This document shows positions 1 through 8,253 of a stretch of DNA of 20,244 nucleotides, one piece after another. Both the position numbers and the translations under genes were made by a program. Source of the stretch: Silene noctiflora (Eukaryota; Streptophyta; Magnoliopsida; Caryophyllales; Caryophyllaceae); assembly GCA_009801015.1 (NCBI GenBank), contig VHZZ01001374.1, positions 33,436 to 53,679 of the forward strand, in the 5' to 3' direction. Within the stretch, counting starts at the first letter, position 1; every line of letters begins with the position of its first letter. The notes beneath the pieces are model-generated. The model ran no database searches, was not told where the DNA came from, and was given only the letters and a program-made list of their open reading frames with translations.

Positions 1-182
1 TGTGGAATTTTCTTGTTGCCCTATTTCACAAATTGATCGGTTTGAAGAGCCACTTTACTACACCGTCTATGTTTTCTTTGATTCACTTTCTAGTGAATGG
101 GTTGTGCTACCTGGAACTTTTTGTTGTCCATGTATTTGTTTGGTGGTTAATGTGCGGATAGCACTTCCTGATGATATAGCAG
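1..182 (+). other. 3' part of an upstream LUH intron
   Basis: This stretch is T-rich and has no LUH-like reading. It ends in a TAGCAG acceptor just before the exon that begins Asp-Ile-Lys-Ser-Glu (183). In known LUH proteins this segment is preceded by a Gly-Ser-Thr-Pro stretch, which is not encoded here, so the preceding exon lies outside the window. Confidence 0.75.
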
Positions 183-3100
183 GATATTAAATCTGAAGTG
201 AACCATGCAAGAGGAAGTGGTCAACTCGGTCCAGAAGCGTCGTTGATAGGCGTTCCAGGTACATTCATAGCAAGCCTTACTTTTAGAGGGTTTGGGTCTT
301 GATGTTTGAACTTGAACACTAAAATATTTGAGGTATTGCTTCAGAATTTATGAAATCATTCACTAGTTATTACTGGCAAGAGTGATATGTAATTAATTTT
401 GTGAATGACGTTATTGCCATCAGGAATGAGGTTTCCTGTATACATATTTTTGTTTAGGTTCAGTAGGTGAGCTTAATGGCATCAAAATGTTCACCACCTA
501 ATGGCATCAAAATGTTCATCCCCCCCCCCCCGAAAAAAAAAAAATCTTGTTCTATATTAAGCATTGAGATTTTAGGTCCTTGTATTTTCATGAATTAGTG
601 TGCTTTTTTGTTTTTTTGGGATGCAGTGGTGCACTATCTTAACAGTATATGCTTGCATTTCAGGGTCAAATCAAGGTGGAAACAGCCTGACACTGAAAGG
701 ATGGCCATTGACTGTAAGTTTACTTGACCTTGTGGTCACTTCTATATCTTTTTTTGTTTTTTTGGTGTGACTCAAACTTCTACTGCTTTTAGTGTTAACT
801 CTTATATGATGACCTTGTAACTGTTGTAAGTTGTAATTAGAGACAGTCATGTCGACTCACGTGTGTTAGTTTTGAATCATTTATTATTTTGGTATGGTCA
901 TTAATTTGAAATGGGAGGGCTTAGAATTGGCTGATTACCGGATTTAGCTTGTGGTAGTTAGTGCATTTTTTTTAATCTATGTGTTTATTTGTTCTCTTTA
1001 TTATGTAAGTTGGAAAATTATTTGATCCTTAATGTCTAATGTATAGGCACACACTTGCATGTATTGTTGGTCTTTTTTCTCTACCGATCTTCTCCACTTC
1101 CTCTTGTTTTCCCTTGCAGAAGGTTGTTTTTGCTTTAGGAATGAGATTCACAGTGCCATGGCTTATATTACCTCTTTTTATTTATTTATTATTTTTTTTA
1201 CGATATACTACCTCTGTCCAAGCAGCTAGTATACTTTCGCTTTTGGATTTTTTTTATAGAAGCATGTGCAAGTGGGCTAGGGAGTTGCACATTCATTCTC
1301 CACCGTTCAAAACTTGCTTAAAAGACCATAAATTATTGGTTGTGAGTCTGTGACGCATCATAATGGAATATGTAAATTATGGTTTTGGATAAAGGGAGTG
1401 ATAGTGTGCATTTAGTGACGAGTTTCGGCATACTTACGCATGAAGCTTATCCTTGTTGTATGCTGCATTTGTTTGATTCCTCATGTTTTTGTAGGGATTT
1501 GAACAACTTCGACCTGGGCTTATGCCGCAGCAAAAGGCTATGATTCAGTCGCCCCAGACTTTGCACCCAATGCAACAACAAATGTTGTTTCAAGGACAAC
1601 ATAACATAGCATCTCCTTCCGCGGATCTCGAGGCTAGAAGGCTGAAAATGATGTTTAGTAATAACCAAAATGTAAGTATTGGGAAAGATGGGCAACTAAG
1701 TAATCTTGGCGACGTTCCAAATGTTGGTTCTCCTGTGCAAGTTGGTTGTCCAGTTTTGCCTCATGGGGACCCTGAAATGCTTATAAAGGTGCATAGTTGT
1801 TTTTATCTGCATTGCAGCATTGACTTCCATGCATGACAAACTGACTTTTGTATTTGTAGCAGCAACAACTAGCAAACAACCAACAGCAATCACAAATATC
1901 TCAAAACGCGTTGTCAAGCCCGTCGCCACTGGTTTCTAATCAGATCAATCAGGTTGATAATAAAATAGGGGTTGGGAGTATGACTATGGAGGCTAGTACT
2001 CCTAATTCATTTCGCGGAAATGATCAGGTCCGTCAAATTGTGGTACCGAACTCAGTTTTCCGTTCATTAGTTCGTATATCACGTCCTCCATATTATTAGC
2101 CAAGAAATACTATATTTTGTGATAACATCTTCGTGTCCTATTTGCTTTAGCAATAATTTTTTTTTTGACGATGTGGATGGATGAACTGTGAAGAGTGGAG
2201 CTATTGTGTGGAAGGAAAGTGCATTGATATTTACATATTTAGTACTCTGTAGTTTGGAATGACTGAAACAGGTGGTTATTGTTTTAATCTAGAAGAAAGA
2301 CATTAATAATTTCTGCGAGTTTCTTATGATATTTTATGAAGTTTATCAGGCATAGTGTGACTGTTGGCTTCAATTTTATGTTCTCCCTGCTTCATTCCCG
2401 TATAATTTGTTTTTGCTAATTGGGTTTCTAGGCTTCAAAAAGTCAGATGGGGAGGAAGAGGAAGCAACCAATGTCATCCTCGGGCCCTGCTAATAGCTCG
2501 GGTACGGCAAACACTACAGGCCCTTCACCCAGTTCAGCACCTTCAACGCCATCGACGCACACACCAGGCGATGTTATGTCTATGTCAAATTTACCACATA
2601 GTGGTGGTTCTTCGAGGCCCCCACTTATGTTTGGCTCTGAAAGTGTAGGCACGCTTACATCAGCTCCGAATCAACTAGTAAGCATTTATTACATCCTAAG
2701 GTTATAAGCATGTTTTCAACTCCATTGGAGCCAAATAATTCTAATTTTCTAGGCTTTGGGTTAGGATGGATTAAAGCATAGTGAAACCTAACCTAGAGGT
2801 AAGGTTACGTACATATGGACCCCCCCTTTACCCTCATTGTGGCATCCCTTGTAATGCTGTTATTACAAGGTTGAATCAGGCTGATGGTGGATCTTGTGAA
2901 AGTTTGACTATTCGAATCGATTGATTACTGTTATAAAACTTCTAGAAGTGTCCTATGTAGGTTGTGATTTTGTTATTTATTAATGTATTGGAAGTGCAGC
3001 CTGATGTGAACCGATTTGATGATGATGCAACTTTGGATGATAATGTTGCATCATTCTTATCTCACGAAGAGGGGGATGCAAGGGATGCTATTAGTCGGAA

Positions 3101-6100
3101 TATGGAAGAAAGCAAAGGTAAAAATCTTTTGATCGAAGTGTACACTCCTTCCTATAATTTGAATCCACTACACTTTCTTTTTTAAGATTTTCAAATCAAT
3201 TCACTATATTTCCACTTTGGGTAACTAACCCACAAAACGCACCCATGTGAGAGTGGGTCCCAGTATTCTGTCGTACACTGAGTTTTTTTCCTCTCAAATA
3301 ACCATAGAATCAAAACTGCCCTCTTGTGGCTACCATTACAACCCAAAAAATGATTTTTATTCTCCAAAAACTTGGGGACTAAAAGGACTGTAGTGATTTC
3401 AAATGGATGACTGGATTAGGATTCGAGGCCATGCACCTAGTCATTTAATGAACATACTTTTCATCTTTTGCAGTCACAGGTTTTACAGTCAAGCAGAAAG
3501 CAAGTATTCAGGCAAGCACTAGTAAAGTCAACTGTTGTCATTTCTCTGCAGACGGAAAACTGCTGGCCACCGGTGGCCATGATAAGAAGGTTAGTACTTG
3601 GTAGATCTAATCAGCTGTTGCTAATCGCCTAATCGTGTTAGATTTATTAGCTGATAATTGAAACATTTTTCAGGCTGTGCTGTGGCTCACTGATAGTCAA
3701 AAGCATAAATCCATTCTTGAGGAACATACTCATATGATAACAGATGTTCGGTTTAGTCCAAGCATGTCACGGTTGGCGACATCATCATTCGACAAAACTG
3801 TTCGGGTTTGGGATTCTGATAATGTTAGTATACTTACTTGGAGTTCATTCCTATTTTTGTGAAATGGAATCTGTGTTGGGTTTTTTTCCATCATATTGTT
3901 CATTCCTATTCTTCGAAGTTTCTGTGCAAGTCTACCCAATCCCTTACCTGAAGTGACTCGACAGTATTCAGCCATATGAGCCGGGCCTAAGCCTACGTGT
4001 GTTACTGAAAGACCTTCATTTAATCTTTGAATGTGGGCAGTCACTTTGTTGGCAGTGGTTCTTGGTTTTGTTCCCATTTATTTTCTTATATTAGGCTTTT
4101 CTATATCGAAGATGCGAATTATACTCTTTTTTGTTCATCATTTCTATTGATATCGTAAAGCTTGTATTGTACAATTTCCTAACTAGATAATACAAATCTC
4201 TTTCAGCAGGGCTATTCGCTTCGAAATTTCACAGGCCACTCTACATCTGTCATGTCATTAGATTTCCATCCAATCGAGGAGGATCTTATCTGCTCTAATG
4301 ATTCAAATGGCGAGATACGGATCTGGAGTATTACAAAGGGCAGTTGTCCAAAGGTTTTAGAGGTATTGGAATAGAATGATGCTCTGAATTTGATATCTCA
4401 TCTTCTTGTTTGGTGCAGTTGTCAGCCCGTAAAGTTATTGAGTGGTGATACTCATGACGTGTGTTAAAACTCGTTAGCATCAAATCTGCCTTTGTGGCTC
4501 CCTTTACATTAAAACAAATAATATGTGCTTGGTAAAAGATAGTTTACTCCCTTTTCTTCTTCGTTATGTGTTGTTTTTCTCCAGGGGGCTACAGTAATGG
4601 TCAGATTTCAGCCTGTTTTTGCAAAATATCTTGCGGCTGCTTCAGATTCACATGTTAAAATAATTGATATAGAGAGCTTCAGATGCATTGAGCAGTTGCA
4701 GGTAATGATATGTATATATGCATTTTCATGTGTATTTTTCTGAACTTCGTTATTGCAATGGTTCGTCATTCTGTCTGAGAATCACATGATCTTTTGGCTT
4801 GGTATGATCAACTTACAAATGCAATGTTAGATGTGTATGTTGTGCAAACAACTAAAGAACCCATAATTATTTTTAGTATAGAAAAAGAAAAACAATTGAT
4901 TGCATAATTTCATGTGTTAGGGCCATGCAAAAAAATTGCATTCCATCTGTTGGCATCCTTCTGGCGAACGTCTGGCATGCTTGAGCGAGGACATGGTCCG
5001 AGTGTGGAGAGTTGGTTCATCGGGCAGCAAATGGCAATGCCTGCATGAACTAAATAGCAATGGCAATAAGTTTAACACGTGTGTATTCCACCCGGTCTTC
5101 CCTTCTCTGCTTATCATAGGCTGTTACCAGGCAAGTTTCTTTCTTACTGCACATGCTTTCTTTGAGTTTCTAGGTCTTCTAAACTGACTTGCCAAAACTG
5201 TCTTGACCTTTCTTATTGGATTCAAGCGGAGAAACATCGAATAAGCTCAACCTTGAGCTAACTTGACCTAAACTACCCAACCCCCAAAAAATAACTACGG
5301 TGACAATAACATTAGCTCAGCATCTCACGAGTACGGATAACAATGGATCCCGGATCCTGTCCAGATCCAACAGATCGGATCTGGAATTGCATAGATACGG
5401 ATCCAGAGGATATAGATACGGATCGGATCCATATGCATAGAAACGGATCCGGATATGGATCTGATGGTCAAGATCCAGATCATACCCTTTGATCCATTTT
5501 CATGTTATTTTAAAATAAAAATAAGAAAAAGTTAAAGAAATAGTAAAAATATATCCTTTTTTAAAGTTTTTTCATAAACTAAGGGCATCCACAATAGACA
5601 AACCTCTAAAGAGGTTTGTCTATTGACACATCACCATATTAACAAACCTTTTCAATAACAAACCCTTACCCAACAATAGACAAACCTTTCCAAGGTTTAT
5701 ATTATAGGACCCACATAATAATTCCATTCACATAATTTTTTGCCAAGTCACTCTACAAACCCGTATACTATATAGTAACCATTCTTATCAACAAACCTCC
5801 AAACCTATGTCTAGCAATAAGGGGTTTGTAGACAAACCTCGACATGTCATCTACAAACCCCATGACAAACCTCCTATTGCTAATGCCCTAAGTTATGATT
5901 TCTTTCTCATTTACACTTTTGATTACAAAAAATACATTTTTATAGTTACTCTTATTTTATGAAACTTTATTTCGATTTCTTTACGACTTTATTTTTGATA
6001 TTTGTATTCTAATATAAAACAATAGTATGTTAAGTTGGTAATAAAACCCGAAAAATAATATTTTAATATTTAAAAAGTGATTTTTTTGTACCATCCAAAG

Positions 6101-6739
6101 GATACCGGATAGACGGGATCACGGGATCTAGATCTGGATATGAACCGGGTATGGATCCACTACAAGAATAAGGATATGAATCCAGATCCTATCCATTGCC
6201 ATCCCTACTCACGAGTTTTGCAAACGGCGGGGTGTAGGACGTCTGATCTAAAGCAGATCTGCCTTTGTTTTACCCATACTGAGAATTGTGACGAGCATTG
6301 CATGAATGATTGCTAGTTCATAATAAAACCACCACACCTAGTTTAGTGAACCATTTTGTTTTATTACATCGAAATTACGAACCGAGAAGTAGCGAGTTTA
6401 TAACCATTGAGCCGAAAATGAACTAACTAGCATTGATCAGGTAACAGGCCCAACTTAGGTGCCGTGTCCTCTCTACGTGACCCAACTAATCCATTTCTGA
6501 GGCCCAGTTCTAATAGATTTACATCCGTATAGCCGTCAGTCAGCCTGTATACCATTTATATTATATGGCTAAATATCTTTTTGTTACATTGCCAGAATTT
6601 GGAACTTTGGGATATGGTGGAAAACAAAACAATGACTGTAATAGCTCATGAAGGACTAATCACATCCTTGACTGCATCTACTGCCACTGGGTCGTTTGCT
6701 TCTGCCAGCCACGACAAGTGTGTCAAGATATGGGAGTGA
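183..6739 (+). CDS. LUH: LEUNIG_HOMOLOG-type WD40 transcriptional co-repressor (5' partial, 12 coding exons seen)
   Basis: Plant Groucho/Tup1-like co-repressor. In Arabidopsis, LUG and LUH bind SEUSS-type adaptors through an N-terminal LUFS domain and repress floral, polarity and seed-mucilage genes in the nucleus. Exons: 183-258, 664-713, 1495-1788, 1860-2027, 2432-2677, 3000-3117, 3480-3589 (or from 3474), 3674-3823, 4207-4362, 4585-4701, 4921-5130, 6596-6739. The phases join cleanly to 612 residues ending in TGA at 6737-6739. Residues 1-140 are the Gln-rich linker ([16 protein letters not shown], then the LEARRLKMM block). Residues 203-260 are a basic and Ser/Pro-rich stretch ([20 protein letters not shown]) typical of LUH. 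From about 320 to 612 there are seven WD40 repeats, with blades ending [41 protein letters not shown] and CVKIWE. The usual length is near 780 residues, so about 170 N-terminal residues, including LUFS, lie upstream. All introns are GT-AG except 5131-6595 (GC-AG). The linker favours LUH over LUG. Confidence 0.93.
472..544. repeat. 25-bp tandem duplication followed by a C12 / A12 homopolymer tract
   Basis: Two copies of a 25-bp unit, 472-496 and 497-521, share the core TAATGGCATCAAAATGTTCA. The second copy runs directly into 12 C (520-531), one G and 12 A (533-544). This is intronic and likely prone to length change. Confidence 0.85.
2795..2860 (+). repeat. Possible SINE 3'-region fragment in a LUH intron
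   Basis: The run GAGGTAAGGTTACGTACAT, followed by a C-rich stretch, CTTTACCCTCATTGTGG and a CTTGT segment, resembles the body of plant Au-like tRNA-derived SINEs, which I recall as containing GGTAAG.CTGCGTACAT followed by GACCCCCC. No A/B-box head, tail or target duplication is evident, so this would be a truncated copy. The match is from memory, not from a search. Confidence 0.4.
5332..6207. mobile_element. Non-autonomous hAT-like DNA transposon (876 bp, contains a nested MITE)
   Basis: The flanking 8-bp direct repeat CTCACGAG (5324-5331 and 6208-6215) is perfect, and 8-bp target duplications are typical of the hAT superfamily. The terminal inverted repeats are TACGGATAACAATGGAT on the left and, on the complementary strand of the right end, TAGGGATGGCAATGGAT (14 of 17 identical). 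Both subterminal regions (about 5340-5480 and 6098-6195) are dense in GGATCC/GGATCTGGAT-type motifs, and the middle is AT-rich. No transposase-like reading frame exists. Removing the nested 306-bp element and one TAA copy leaves about 567 bp. Confidence 0.85.
5583..5888. mobile_element. Tourist/PIF-Harbinger-like MITE nested in the hAT-like element
   Basis: The element is bounded by TAA duplications (5580-5582 and 5889-5891), the 3-bp TWA type used by PIF/Harbinger elements. The ends are GGGCATCCACAATAG on the left and, complementing the right end, GGGCATTAGCAATAG (12 of 15 identical). It is 306 bp with no coding capacity. Inside, the motif ACAAACCTC recurs many times. Positions 5592-5607 and 5610-5625 form a perfect 16-bp inverted repeat with a 2-base loop. 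The insertion sits in the AT-rich middle of the surrounding hAT-like element, so it is the younger of the two. Confidence 0.85.
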
Positions 6740-6950
6740 CGGGCCTTCATACTCTGTTTTTGATGGGTAGAAAAGCCCCAACATGTTTTCTATCGATATA
6801 TAGATCAAATAGCTCCCAGAATTTGTGTTTAGTGCTACCAATAGACGAAACTCTGATGTACACGAACGCCATATGTGGGTGAAACTCATGAGTAATGGGT
6901 GAAAAAGTCTTTTTTTCTAATACTGAAACCAATAAATGTTATCTTGAAAC
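6740..6950 (+). other. Likely 3' UTR of LUH
   Basis: This stretch follows the TGA at 6737-6739. An AATAAA lies at 6931-6936, about 190 bases after the stop, followed by an AC-rich stretch, which is a plausible end of the transcript. The end point is inferred. Confidence 0.5.
6931..6936 (+). terminator. Candidate polyadenylation signal of LUH
   Basis: Canonical AATAAA about 190 bases downstream of the LUH stop. Plant poly(A) signals are loose, so the site is tentative. Confidence 0.4.
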
Positions 6951-7596
6951 ACACACCATCTAATGTATCTGTATTCGAGGCCGCCATTATAATTTCTTAA
7001 ATGAGGGAGGTAAACTTCAAAAATCTTCTTATTTTGTTGACTTCGAAGCATTGGATTAAAATTTTAGAAGAACCAATCACTGTAGAGGTGCGGCTAAGGT
7101 CCTACAGCGATGAAACAGCCATCCTATTTTCCGTGATGTGTTCTTCACGTGTAGTTAATTTTGGTGTAAAAGGAGTTACGAAGTATGCCAGTTACAAGGG
7201 TGATCTTGGTGTGGACGGGGTTTATCTCATAATGTACCTTGTACTCGGAAGTATCACTCTTGTAGACTTTGGCACTTTCTCAATTATGTTTCGGTGAAAT
7301 CCGTAACTGTGATATCTGATTGTGTTTTTTAGCGAAGACTAATAGAGAGGGTTGTCTTAAATCAAGTTCCGAACATATTTTGGCTACAAGATGAATCACG
7401 GTACGGAAAATGAGATGACAAATGAGATGACGTTACACGGTGGTATCAAAACCACTTCCTCACATGATCCGTACAATATATAAGAACCATTAAAATGATG
7501 GATTGTAATTCCTACATAGGGGTATGCTGATGGATTGTAATTCCTACATAGGGGTATGCAAGATGGTGACACTAAAACTCAATATCAATCAATCAT
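6951..7596. other. Intergenic region between LUH and the TMEM19-like gene, first part
   Basis: I find no gene here. The stop-free stretch at 7001-7297 has no recognisable domain and no intron-like partner exons. The only clear structure is the perfect 32-bp tandem duplication at 7496-7559. Confidence 0.6.
7496..7559. repeat. Perfect 32-bp tandem duplication
   Basis: Two identical adjacent 32-bp copies, 7496-7527 and 7528-7559, each begin TGATGGATTGTAATTCC and end GGGGTATGC. No third copy is present. Confidence 0.95.
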
Positions 7597-8090
7597 TAGA
7601 GATGGTAATTGGGTTACTTGGATCGGTTACAAGTTGGGTAAAGCGGGTCGAGTCATATCGTGTTTGGGTTGTATCAGGTCAGTGATGGGTTCGGGTCGGT
7701 TACAGTTCATGTCGGGTCATCTTCAGATCGTTCATCAACGGGGAACAAGTTGGGTCGGGTCATTAACGGGTCAACACCGAGTTGGGTTATCAACATATAT
7801 TTTACCTTTATGTATTTAGTTTTTGATGTGTAATTTTATGTTTAAACAAAGTGTAGGTTTATTAATTGTAGTCTCAAGTGAAAACAATTAAGATGAATGC
7901 TAATTTGGTCTCATTTACATTATTATTATTAAGCTTGTTCATTGTCAAGTCATTCATCAGGTTGAGTCAATATCAGGTCACGGGTCGGGTTGGAAAAAAT
8001 AATGTTGCTATCAGTTTCGGTTCACTCAATATTGGGGTTCTGTCGGGTCGGGTTTCGGTCGTGTCAAGTTTCTTGCTTTTGCCGGCTCTG
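7597..8090. mobile_element. Degenerate GGGTCGGGT-rich hAT-like relic upstream of the TMEM19-like gene
   Basis: The left end TAGAGATGGTAATTGGGT resembles the TAGGGATGGCAATGGAT end of the hAT-like element at 5332-6207. Its interior is packed with GGGTCGGGT, GGGTTGGGT and CGGGTC variants on both flanks of an AT-rich centre (about 7790-7930). The possible right end GCCGGCTCTG, complemented as CAGAGCCGGCAA, pairs loosely with the left end. I found no matching 8-bp target duplication, so the borders are uncertain. Confidence 0.45.
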
Positions 8091-8253
8091 GCAGAGTGGC
8101 CGTCGCAATCACCCTTATATTGGAGATGTAATAATTTGTGCAATTGCAGAGGTCATTACACAACAAATAAAACTCCATAAACCTTCTCTCCCACCAATAA
8201 TTTCCACCAAATTCCCTGCATTTTCAATCTTCCTTAAAACCCAATAACATAAA
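8091..8253 (+). promoter_or_regulatory. Probable proximal promoter and 5' UTR of the TMEM19-like gene
   Basis: This is about 160 bp between the hAT-like relic and the ATG at 8254. It contains the CT/CA-rich leader-like run CCTTCTCTCCCACC, as is common in plant 5' UTRs. I cannot place a transcription start or a convincing TATA box. Confidence 0.35.

Larger units (their letters stand above)
259..4920 (+). other. Introns of LUH between 259 and 4920
   Basis: The introns are 259-663, 714-1494, 1789-1859, 2028-2431, 2678-2999, 3118-3479, 3590-3673, 3824-4206, 4363-4584 and 4702-4920. All have GT...AG ends and are T-rich. Intron 259-663 carries a 25-bp tandem duplication and a C12-G-A12 tract. Intron 2678-2999 carries a possible SINE fragment. 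I see nothing beyond ordinary intron sequence in the others. Stop-free stretches inside them, such as 1039-1353, have no protein-like composition. Confidence 0.75.
5131..6595 (+). other. 1465-bp GC-AG last intron of LUH
   Basis: The donor is CAG|GCAAGT (5128-5136) and the acceptor is TTGCCAG (ending 6595). Joining 5130 to 6596 restores the conserved Gly-Cys-Tyr-Gln / Asn-Leu-Glu-Leu-Trp WD40 sequence in frame. Reading through instead reaches a TGA at 5185-5187 and would lose the seventh blade. No GT donor nearby keeps the frame as well. Most of the intron's length is the nested transposon at 5332-6207. Confidence 0.88.

Noticed and set aside
1039..1353. 104-codon open frame in the LUH intron
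   Set aside because: It lies wholly inside an intron bounded by correctly phased exons. Its sequence is a T-rich translation with no recognisable family.
3730..4077. 115-codon minus-strand frame across a LUH exon
   Set aside because: It is the antisense shadow of the WD40 exon 3674-3823 plus intron, with no family-like residues.
7496..7559. CRISPR-like repeat or satellite array
   Set aside because: There are only two adjacent copies without spacers, in a plant nuclear sequence.
7556..8180. Two overlapping open frames of 87 and 100 codons upstream of the TMEM19-like gene
   Set aside because: They are translations of the GGGTCGGGT-type repeat (Gly-Ser-Gly-Arg runs) without start context, domain or splice partners.
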